DNA of 9,324 nucleotides from RGIG6291 sp964602275 (GTDB lineage Bacteria; Bacillota; Clostridia; TANB77; UBA1234): positions 1 through 9,324 of the forward strand of contig CAZRQF010000038.1 of NCBI GenBank assembly GCA_964602275.1, read 5' to 3'. How positions within the stretch are numbered: the first letter of the stretch is position 1; every line of letters starts with the position of its first letter. Shown here in pieces: positions 1 to 5,396 of the stretch. The notes beneath the pieces are model-generated. The model saw only the letters and a program-made list of their open reading frames with translations, was not told where the DNA came from and searched no databases. The position numbers and the translations under genes are program-made.

Positions 1-20
1 AGTAGACATTTCAAAATATT

Positions 21-63
21 AAAAAATCAGGAATAAGGATACTCTCCAAATTCCTGATTTTTT
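21..63 (-). terminator. Intrinsic terminator after the prepilin gene (probably bidirectional)
   Basis: A perfect 14-bp inverted repeat has arms at 21-34 (AAAAAATCAGGAAT) and 50-63 (ATTCCTGATTTTTT) around a 15-nt loop. The loop can pair further (GGA at 37-39 with TCC at 45-47). On the minus strand the stem starts two bases after the prepilin stop codon and ends in a run of six Ts, the classic rho-independent form. Because the arms are A- and T-rich at both ends it should also terminate plus-strand transcription entering from the left of the window. Confidence 0.85.
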
Positions 64-65
64 AT

Positions 66-503
66 TTAATTTGAAAGTTTTACTATTTCTTCATATAAAG
101 TACCAGCATACTCTCCATCAACTGCTAAAACAGCTTCTAACTTGTAATTTACTATATATTTTGTATCATCTGTTTCAATTCCTAATTCTTTCAAATCATT
201 TTCTTCAAGCAAATACCAATCTTCTCCTGCATATAACTCTGTGCCATTTTCCGCTCTTCCAACCACAGGATTTTTAAGTCCAACATATGTAGCACCACCA
301 GGAGTCAAAACGCCCGACATGCTAACCTCCGTCTGTTTTCTTCTAATAGCATCTTTTACAGCTATTAAATTTTCTTCTTTAACATGTTCTTTAGATTCAA
401 TAATCAAGCCACTTCCACCAACTATACTAACAGAAGCAATTATTATTATTACAATTAAAATTACAATTACAGAAACCAATGTAACACCTTTATTATTTTT
501 CAT
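66..503 (-). CDS. Prepilin-like protein with type IV pilin N-terminal methylation motif
   Basis: A 145-residue protein begins MKNNKG followed by VTLVSVIVILIVIIIIASVS, which matches a type III (prepilin-type) signal: a short basic leader, Gly at the -1 position (residue 6), then a hydrophobic helix of about 20 residues. A prepilin peptidase would cut after Gly6, and the mature protein would assemble in, or stay anchored to, the cytoplasmic membrane as a pilin or pseudopilin. The rest (about 32-145) is a soluble head with a charged helix (ESKEHVKEENLIAVKDAIRRKQTE) and then a Gly-rich and acidic part. Mature position 5, usually Glu, is Ser here. The start is set by GGGAGAG at 511-517. It is a stand-alone transcription unit with its own promoter and a terminator on each side; no pilus assembly genes are in the window. 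The pilin-type N-terminus is clear; the exact system (pilus, secretion or competence pseudopilus) is not. Confidence 0.8.
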   Translation of the reverse strand: MKNNKGVTLVSVIVILIVIIIIASVSIVGGSGLIIESKEHVKEENLIAVKDAIRRKQTEVSMSGVLTPGGATYVGLKNPVVGRAENGTELYAGEDWYLLEENDLKELGIETDDTKYIVNYKLEAVLAVDGEYAGTLYEEIVKLSN

Positions 504-538
504 TTGCCATCTCTCCCAAAATACTATTTTATATTTTT

Positions 539-567
539 AGTATAACTTTTATCTAAAAATATTTCAA
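539..567 (-). promoter_or_regulatory. Sigma-70-type promoter of the prepilin gene
   Basis: On the minus strand there is TTGAAA (562-567) and TATACT (539-544) separated by exactly 17 bases, close to the sigma-A consensus. Transcription would start near 532, giving a leader of about 30 bases before the ATG at 503, with the ribosome binding site GGGAGAG at 511-517. The promoter lies just downstream of the 571-624 terminator, so the prepilin gene looks separated from the NTPase operon. Confidence 0.7.
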
Positions 568-570
568 TAG

Positions 571-624
571 AAAAAAACTAGTCAAATTTGCTTAAGTTTT
601 ACTTGAGAATTTTTGACTAGTTTT
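571..624 (-). terminator. Intrinsic terminator upstream of the prepilin promoter
   Basis: A perfect 13-bp inverted repeat has arms 574-586 (AAAACTAGTCAAA) and 612-624 (TTTGACTAGTTTT). The 25-nt loop can form its own small hairpin (CTTAAG 591-596 with CTTGAG 602-607, one G-U pair on the plus strand). On the minus strand the stem runs into seven Ts (571-577). It sits about 350 bases past the NTPase stop codon and would end any transcript reading through from that operon before the prepilin promoter. Confidence 0.7.
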
Positions 625-639
625 ATTATACAATTTACA

Positions 640-677
640 AAACAAAAAATGCAAGACAAAGCAAACATTTTTTGTTT
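640..677. repeat. Perfect 12-bp inverted repeat
   Basis: Arms AAACAAAAAATG (640-651) and CATTTTTTGTTT (666-677) enclose a 14-nt loop. Neither side is followed by a proper T-run, so it is not an obvious terminator. A related AAACAAAAAATTTTG stretch reappears near 803, at the other end of the palindromic block, so this may be part of a larger composite repeat. Confidence 0.6.
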
Positions 678-700
678 GAACGATTTTGGGAGCGAAGCAT

Positions 701-781
701 ACAATTTCTTAAAAAATATAGCGAACGCAGTTTTGAGCAAAGCGGTTTACGGAGTGAGCGTATATTTTTATTAGAAATTGT
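701..781. repeat. Long imperfect palindrome with a GC-richer loop
   Basis: The arm at 701-720 (ACAATTTCT then an A-run ending ATATA) is the near-perfect reverse complement of 761-781 (TATATTTTT ... AGAAATTGT), giving a stem of about 20 bp with one small bulge or mismatch. The 40-base loop (721-760) contains repeated GCGAA/GAGC/GAGCG words and is markedly richer in G and C than its flanks. No open reading frame of interest crosses it. It could be a MITE-like or REP-like element, or a structured RNA segment; sequence alone does not decide. Confidence 0.55.
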
Positions 782-845
782 CGCAAGCGGACATCTAGTG
801 AAAACAAAAAATTTTGCTTTGGCAAATGTTTAAATTTTTCAAAAC

Positions 846-867
846 GGGTCGTCGAGGACGCCGACCC
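846..867. repeat. GC-rich REP-like hairpin
   Basis: GGGTCG (846-851) pairs with CGACCC (862-867). An alternative inner pairing is CGTC (850-853) with GACG (857-860) around GAG. It is followed by CTACAAATG. This compact GC-rich hairpin stands out sharply in an AT-rich intergenic region and resembles the 'GTAGGGGTCGGCGTCC...' class of short interspersed repeats seen scattered in many bacterial genomes (recognition from memory, not searched). Its copy number in this genome cannot be known from this window. Confidence 0.55.
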
Positions 868-895
868 CTACAAATGTGTTTTTTATTAGAAATGG

Positions 896-924
896 CAAAG
901 TCCATGATTTTTTCATGGACTTTG
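896..924 (-). terminator. Strong hairpin downstream of the NTPase gene, possible terminator
   Basis: A perfect 12-bp inverted repeat, CAAAGTCCATGA (896-907) and TCATGGACTTTG (913-924), has a five-base loop (TTTTT on the plus strand, AAAAA on the minus). It lies about 45 bases after the NTPase stop codon. Neither side has a good T-run directly after the stem, so it may protect the 3' end of the mRNA or act as a weak terminator rather than a classical one. Confidence 0.5.
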
Positions 925-935
925 TCAACACTTTG

Positions 936-965
936 AGAATATCACTTTCTATGATATTCTTTTTT
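936..965 (+). terminator. Hairpin with T-run in the plus-strand direction, abutting the NTPase stop
   Basis: A perfect 9-bp inverted repeat, AGAATATCA (936-944) and TGATATTCT (952-960), has a 7-base loop and is followed on the plus strand by a T-run to 964. In that direction it has the shape of an intrinsic terminator, although no plus-strand gene precedes it. On the minus strand it sits 9 bases after the NTPase stop codon and lacks a T-run downstream. It may block antisense transcription into the NTPase gene or form a double hairpin with 896-924 at the operon's 3' end. Confidence 0.5.
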
Positions 966-969
966 CATT

Positions 970-2991
970 TTATTCTTCAACTACTTTTTTTCTTCTTCCT
1001 CTGCCTCTTTTTACTGGCTTTACTTCTAATAAAATTTTATCCAACACTTTTATAAATTCTTCTATCAAGACTAATTTTATTGTTGGCACTTTGCCTCTCA
1101 TATATTCTTCCATTGTTTGTTTTAAAAGTCTAATATTTCTATCTTCGTTTTCTATATCTGATACTTTGGAATATCTTGCTACAAATAATTCTTTAAGTAA
1201 TACTAGGTCTTCATTTTCAAGAAGTAACATTCTCTCAAACAATGTGTTCATGTTGTAGTATTTCATTATTGGTATATCCAAATGCTTTTCTGCAAATACT
1301 TCACTTAATTTTTCCATTCTGTCTGGAATCATTTCAAATAATTCTTTTGATATGTCTATGTATTCTTTTTCTTTCGTCTGTAGATTTAAGTTATTAAAGT
1401 GTTCAAAAATGTATTGTATATTTTCATCCGCTTCTTCTATATTTAATCCGTCTAAATATCCATCTATGTTTTTACAATATTTAGAGTTTGCAGCGGCAAC
1501 ATTCATTCCATTTATAAATGTAAGTTTTAAATATTCTTGGTCTATATCAAGTAATCCTTTTTGTATAAAGAAATTAAATATTACATATAATTTTAAATAT
1601 TCTGCTAATTGCAATTTGCCTGCCTTTATGTCTTCTAATGTTTCTGTTACTACTGTATTAAAATCAGAGTCTTCTATTTTCCAATAGTCTTCTGTAAGTA
1701 ATCTCTTATAGCTTGGCATTTTGCCTTTTGATTCTTGTGACACTATGTTTTCTAAATCATCTCTAAATATTTTCATATCAAATATTCTAGTTCTTACATA
1801 ATGTTCAACAAATTTAAAAAATCTATAATCTGTTTTGAATGTAAAATAATAATTGTTGTCAAACTCCTTTATATAAAATTGTCTGTTGTCTTTCATAAGT
1901 TTTGATGCAACTAAAATTGTTTTATACTCTTCTAATGAATTGATATCTTTTAATTTGTCTTTTGTTACTTTACCCGCTTTTATTTCAAACGATACCGCAA
2001 TTGTAAATATTAGTAGTGATTTTAAAACTATTTCTGGAACATCCGCATAATACTTCTTAGTTGTTTCAAAAATCTTTTGGAAATCATTTAATGCATGCTT
2101 TAAAATTCTTAAGTTTCTTGTACCGCTTCTATTAAAAGTTTGCACAATAAGTGCCGAATTCTTGCGTAAAAACTGAATCAATTGTTGGTTAGATTCATAT
2201 CTCATTAATAAACCATTAATAATGTAATTAAATTCTGGCACATATTCGAAAGTTTCTCCAATTAACTTTTCTTTTATTCTTTCATAGTCGTTAGCTTTAT
2301 CGAAGATATGCTCAATTTTATCTTCTATTAGCTCAACCATTGGCTTATCTTCTAACTCATCATTTTCAAGGTCTTCATCATGCTTTTCTTCAGGTTTAAT
2401 TTTGCCTTCATGATTTAATATGTATGTAGCTATAAATGTTTTCATTTCTACATTTGTACTTTTTAACTTTTTAGAAAGTTCTTTTTCGTTACATATTATT
2501 ATAGTCTTTATATGGTCATGCTCTACAAAGTTATTGATATATCCAAGAACATCAATAACATCAACATTTGCTCTTTCTAGGTCATCAAAGCACAATACTT
2601 TATCGTCTATTTCAAAAAACTTAGAATAGTCTACCTTTTCATTTTGTTGCATAAATCCAAAAGAATTTGCCATATCTATACCAGTTTTTACATATTCAGG
2701 TATACTTGACATGTTTCTACTATTCAATATCTTTGTTATAGATTTATTCAAATTTGGGTTCATTTCTATAAATATTTTTTTACTTATATCATCCAAATTT
2801 GATATTCCATATAGCGACATATAAATTGTTCTATATCTTTTTCCGTTTATTTCTATTGATTCGATTTTGTTTCTTACTTTATTATTCCAAAAGTATGTTT
2901 TACCGCTTCCCCATTCACCATTAATCATAATCGCATGGTCAGTGTATGGTTTTCTGATGTAGTCTAATATACTTTCTACTAATTCATCCAT
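970..2991 (-). CDS. KAP-like P-loop NTPase, soluble
   Basis: A 673-residue predicted ATPase. Residues 25-32 (GEWGSGKT) are a Walker A of the G-x-W-G-S-G-K-T form typical of KAP-family NTPases. Residues 131-140 (KVLCFDDLER) are the Walker B with paired Asp, and 162-172 (KTIIICNEKEL) is the following beta strand with a polar sensor-like Asn. An acidic insert lies at about 196-220, the rest is helical, and the tail is basic (VKRGRGRRKK). Many KAP proteins carry membrane segments inside the domain; I see none, so this one is probably cytoplasmic. Start: an upstream in-frame ATG at 3090 lies inside comFC and gives an implausible Cys/Lys-rich extension, while the ATG at 2991 has AAGGAGG about 8-10 bases before it. 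It overlaps the comFC 3' end by 13 bases, so the two are translationally linked. KAP-like NTPases occur in anti-phage and membrane-associated systems, but no partner effector is seen here; the role is unknown. Confidence 0.75.
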   Translation of the reverse strand: MDELVESILDYIRKPYTDHAIMINGEWGSGKTYFWNNKVRNKIESIEINGKRYRTIYMSLYGISNLDDISKKIFIEMNPNLNKSITKILNSRNMSSIPEYVKTGIDMANSFGFMQQNEKVDYSKFFEIDDKVLCFDDLERANVDVIDVLGYINNFVEHDHIKTIIICNEKELSKKLKSTNVEMKTFIATYILNHEGKIKPEEKHDEDLENDELEDKPMVELIEDKIEHIFDKANDYERIKEKLIGETFEYVPEFNYIINGLLMRYESNQQLIQFLRKNSALIVQTFNRSGTRNLRILKHALNDFQKIFETTKKYYADVPEIVLKSLLIFTIAVSFEIKAGKVTKDKLKDINSLEEYKTILVASKLMKDNRQFYIKEFDNNYYFTFKTDYRFFKFVEHYVRTRIFDMKIFRDDLENIVSQESKGKMPSYKRLLTEDYWKIEDSDFNTVVTETLEDIKAGKLQLAEYLKLYVIFNFFIQKGLLDIDQEYLKLTFINGMNVAAANSKYCKNIDGYLDGLNIEEADENIQYIFEHFNNLNLQTKEKEYIDISKELFEMIPDRMEKLSEVFAEKHLDIPIMKYYNMNTLFERMLLLENEDLVLLKELFVARYSKVSDIENEDRNIRLLKQTMEEYMRGKVPTIKLVLIEEFIKVLDKILLEVKPVKRGRGRRKKVVEE

Positions 2992-3665
2992 TTTACTTCC
3001 TCCTTGGCTACATGATTTTCTGCCGTAGCTTTTGCTATTGTTGCAACAATTATTTTCTTTACACCATTTTCTTTTAAACCTTTTGCACATTCATTTACCG
3101 TAGCACCCGTAGTATAGATATCATCTATTAAAAGAATTGTTTTACCATGTATAAGCTTCGATTTTTTTACTTTGTATGCACCAATTACATTCCTTTTTCT
3201 CTTAGATGCTGTAAGCAAACTTTGTGGTTTTGTGTTTTTCGTTTTTACAATTACATTTTTAAGCATTCTTTTATTAAAATTTCTAGAAAGAATTTTTGCT
3301 ACCAATTCGCTTTGATTATATCCACGCTCAAAATACCTTTTTATATGTATTGGAACTGGTATGATATAATCTATTTCATTTTCATATCCTTGTAATAATT
3401 TTTGCAATCTTTCAGAAAGTGAACGATATAAATATTTTTTGTTTTTAAATTTATATTCTAAAATCTTGTTTCGCACAATGCCTTTATATTTGTATGCACA
3501 TATAAGCACTTCAAAATTATCATTTACGGAAACATGCTGTTTCTCACTTTCATATATATATTGTAATTTTTCTTTGCAACTTTTGCAAGTATATTCTTCA
3601 CTTATTATTTTATTACAAAATCCGCAAACATTTGGATATATTAGCTCAATTATTTTATTTAACAT
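2979..3665 (-). CDS. comFC: ComFC-type phosphoribosyltransferase-fold protein
   Basis: A 228-residue protein of normal ComFC/GntX length. An N-terminal zinc-ribbon-like cluster has Cys14 and Cys17 (CGFC) and Cys27 and Cys30 (CKSC). A family-typical stretch follows at 101-126 (IIPVPIHIKRYFERGYNQSE and on), then the PRPP-binding loop at 178-189 (LLIDDIYTTGAT). Members help take up or process single-stranded DNA in natural transformation and have been linked to replication and repair; the exact reaction is not settled. Start: an in-frame ATG at 3686 exists, but it is followed directly by AAAGGAGG (3676-3683), which is the ribosome binding site for the ATG at 3665 with a 10-base gap, so I use 3665. 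The gene follows the SLH gene by about 47 bases and its end overlaps the NTPase start. Confidence 0.9.
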   Translation of the reverse strand: MLNKIIELIYPNVCGFCNKIISEEYTCKSCKEKLQYIYESEKQHVSVNDNFEVLICAYKYKGIVRNKILEYKFKNKKYLYRSLSERLQKLLQGYENEIDYIIPVPIHIKRYFERGYNQSELVAKILSRNFNKRMLKNVIVKTKNTKPQSLLTASKRKRNVIGAYKVKKSKLIHGKTILLIDDIYTTGATVNECAKGLKENGVKKIIVATIAKATAENHVAKEEVKWMN

Positions 3666-3692
3666 AAAAAGAGAGCCTCCTTTCATTTTTTA

Positions 3693-3714
3693 AAAGATTG
3701 CCCCCTTAATCTTT
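3693..3714 (-). other. Small hairpin between the SLH gene and comFC
   Basis: AAAGATT (3693-3699) and AATCTTT (3708-3714) pair around a GGGGGC-containing loop on the minus strand, overlapping the SLH stop codon. After the stem there are only about four Ts, so it is at most a leaky terminator. It could tune how much comFC and NTPase transcript is made relative to the SLH gene. Confidence 0.35.
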
Positions 3715-5359
3715 AAAATTCTATTGTATTAACTATATCGTTATATATATCTATACCAATTGAATTCATTTTGTCTTCATCTCCAACAAATATGAAATGA
3801 TATAGCTTAGTTTCAATTATTACATATAACGATTTTGATATTTTTTCTTCTTCCTTAACTGTAAATTCTATTGCCTCATATTGATATACATTCTTACTCT
3901 TACTAGATAATATCTCGGCATTACTGCTTTCCATAGCTCTTAAAAGTATTTTCAAATCTTCAAGCGAATATTTTGACATATCCGTAACATTATTTACTTG
4001 AATAAAGAATTTAAAATATGAATCGCCTTCAAATATATTACCAGTATTATACGAATCATCAACGCCGACATAATCTAAATACGAAAACTTCAAGTATAGC
4101 CCAGGATTTCTGTATACTTTTAGTTCATGCGGATGTATTAATTCGCCATCGTATAATTCTATGCTGTTTACTAAATTATCTACAACATTATAGTCATCAA
4201 TGTTATAAAAATACATAACATATTCAACATCATCTCGTTTTATAAATACAAAATACGAATCTTTTGCAGAACCGCAAATAGCGTATTTCGCAAGCCCGAT
4301 TTTGCCAGATTTTAATTCGTTATATATCAATGCATATCTTTTTTTCTCTTTTTTAAGTGCATCATTAAAAGATACAAAATGTAAATCGTCAGACTTAGTA
4401 ATTCTAAGCGTTACCAAGTTATCTTTGCTATAATCAACTCTTTTGGTAGAGTCATCAACTTCTAACACTGTACCATTTTCAGGCATAGAAAATTTTATAC
4501 CATATTTGGCATTTTCATAAATGTTTTCTGTTTGAGCGTTTATATTTTCATATAAATTTACAATTTCGCCTGTGACTTTTACCTTTCTAGTGTTTATGTT
4601 CATTGGAGTTCTAAGTATTAAATTGCCATATATAGCAACATTATTAAGATTTAAGCTTCCATTTGTACCTTCGGTCACTACCAAATCACCATTTACAATT
4701 AAATTGCTTAATGTTATTTTTTCGCCACTTACTAATAAGTTACCATGTATTTCCCCATCATATTCTCCTAAGAAAATAACATCTGCGAAAATATTATTTA
4801 TTAACTTAACAATTTCCGCTCTTGTTATGTTATCTTTTGGTCTAACCGTGTTATCTTCATAACCTGATATATAACCTAAATTCATAAAAGTATAAAAAGC
4901 TTCTTTTGACCAACTCGATACACTTAAAATATCCTTGTACGAAAAAGTGTTATATGCAGGCAATGCTTTCACAAACGCTCTTTGCAAAATCAACACCGCT
5001 TCTTCTCGTGTTACATAATCGTTAGGTCTGACTAATCCGCTTTCGTTTCCTTGAATTATGCCAGAATATATCGCCTTTCTAATTTCTTCTGAATACCACT
5101 CACTAGACAAAACATCTGGAATATATTTATAACTTTGATTTGTATTTTTAAGTAACCTATTAACTATTGTAACAAGCTCCGCTCTAGTAATGTATTCATC
5201 AGGTCTAAAAGTTTCATCCGAGTAACCTTTTATAACATTTATTCTAGATAAACTTTCTATATTTTTTTTAGCCCAATGGTCTTCTATGTCAGTATACGCA
5301 AGCGAAACCGATGATAACATCACAGTAGCTATTAACATTCCAACTAAACTTTTTTTCAA
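3713..5359 (-). CDS. Exported protein with three SLH domains and a beta-rich middle
   Basis: 548 residues. A Sec signal peptide is clear (MKKSLVGMLIATVMLSSVSLA, likely cut after Ala21). Three SLH domains follow at about 22-70, 79-130 and 141-191, each with an aromatic/acidic start, an 'I.GY/I.G' turn, a basic-proline motif (FRP, VRP, VRP) and TRAE/TREE. They should anchor the protein to secondary cell wall polymer. Residues 196-270 form short beta repeats (GEIHGNLLVSG, LIVNGDLVVTEG, VAIYGNLILR) like a small beta-solenoid or bactofilin-like stack. The last 270 residues look like two related alpha/beta modules (about 280-402 and 412-548), each ending in a 'D-x-V-N-(S/T)-I-E' helix, possibly PsbP/lipoprotein-like; this is tentative. 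There is no LPxTG or C-terminal anchor. The start is TTG at 5359, supported by GAGGTGGGAG (5361-5370) and by the signal peptide beginning exactly there. It lies 37 bases after recD2. Confidence 0.85.
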   Translation of the reverse strand: MKKSLVGMLIATVMLSSVSLAYTDIEDHWAKKNIESLSRINVIKGYSDETFRPDEYITRAELVTIVNRLLKNTNQSYKYIPDVLSSEWYSEEIRKAIYSGIIQGNESGLVRPNDYVTREEAVLILQRAFVKALPAYNTFSYKDILSVSSWSKEAFYTFMNLGYISGYEDNTVRPKDNITRAEIVKLINNIFADVIFLGEYDGEIHGNLLVSGEKITLSNLIVNGDLVVTEGTNGSLNLNNVAIYGNLILRTPMNINTRKVKVTGEIVNLYENINAQTENIYENAKYGIKFSMPENGTVLEVDDSTKRVDYSKDNLVTLRITKSDDLHFVSFNDALKKEKKRYALIYNELKSGKIGLAKYAICGSAKDSYFVFIKRDDVEYVMYFYNIDDYNVVDNLVNSIELYDGELIHPHELKVYRNPGLYLKFSYLDYVGVDDSYNTGNIFEGDSYFKFFIQVNNVTDMSKYSLEDLKILLRAMESSNAEILSSKSKNVYQYEAIEFTVKEEEKISKSLYVIIETKLYHFIFVGDEDKMNSIGIDIYNDIVNTIEF

Positions 5360-5390
5360 ACTCCCACCTCTTTTTCAAAAGCACATTTAC

Positions 5391-5396
5391 ATTATA
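5391..5396 (-). promoter_or_regulatory. Possible -10 box of the SLH gene
   Basis: A perfect TATAAT lies on the minus strand in the short gap after recD2, about 30 bases before the TTG start and preceded by GTGTGA (a TG just upstream may help). The matching -35 position inside the recD2 end is poor (TGCAAA at 17 bases). The SLH gene may therefore have its own weak promoter besides read-through from recD2. Confidence 0.4.

Larger units (their letters stand above)
504..969. other. Gene-free 466-base intergenic region packed with inverted repeats
   Basis: Between the NTPase stop and the prepilin start there is no convincing gene on either strand. The region holds, from right to left, two hairpins just past the NTPase gene (936-965 and 896-924), the GC-rich REP-like hairpin (846-867), a long palindrome (701-781), a 12-bp inverted repeat (640-677), the terminator (571-624) and the prepilin promoter (539-567). 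On the minus strand a TATAAT with a TTGCAT 18 bases upstream (625-630 and 649-654) could be another promoter. Its start point would fall inside the terminator stem, so I give it little weight. Confidence 0.6.

Noticed and set aside
625..654. Second promoter (TTGCAT, 18 bases, TATAAT) for the prepilin gene
   Set aside because: The start point would fall inside the 571-624 terminator stem, and a better-placed promoter exists at 539-567.
640..870. CRISPR array
   Set aside because: The repeats are nested palindromes of different sequence, not regularly spaced direct repeats with unique spacers.
834..908. Minus-strand short frame of about 25 codons ending in VGVGVLDDPF across the GC-rich hairpin
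   Set aside because: It has no ribosome binding site and its sequence is dictated by the REP-like repeat; such translations of repeats are spurious.
1352..1687. Plus-strand open frames across the window as genes
   Set aside because: They overlap well-supported minus-strand genes, lack ribosome binding sites and show no recognisable domains; they are shadows of AT-rich coding sequence.
2992..3090. N-terminal extension of the NTPase to an ATG at 3090
   Set aside because: The extension is Cys/Lys-rich, lies wholly within comFC in another frame, and the ATG at 2991 has a far better ribosome binding site.
3666..3686. ComFC start at the ATG at 3686
   Set aside because: The ribosome binding site AAAGGAGG lies after this ATG, placing the start at 3665.
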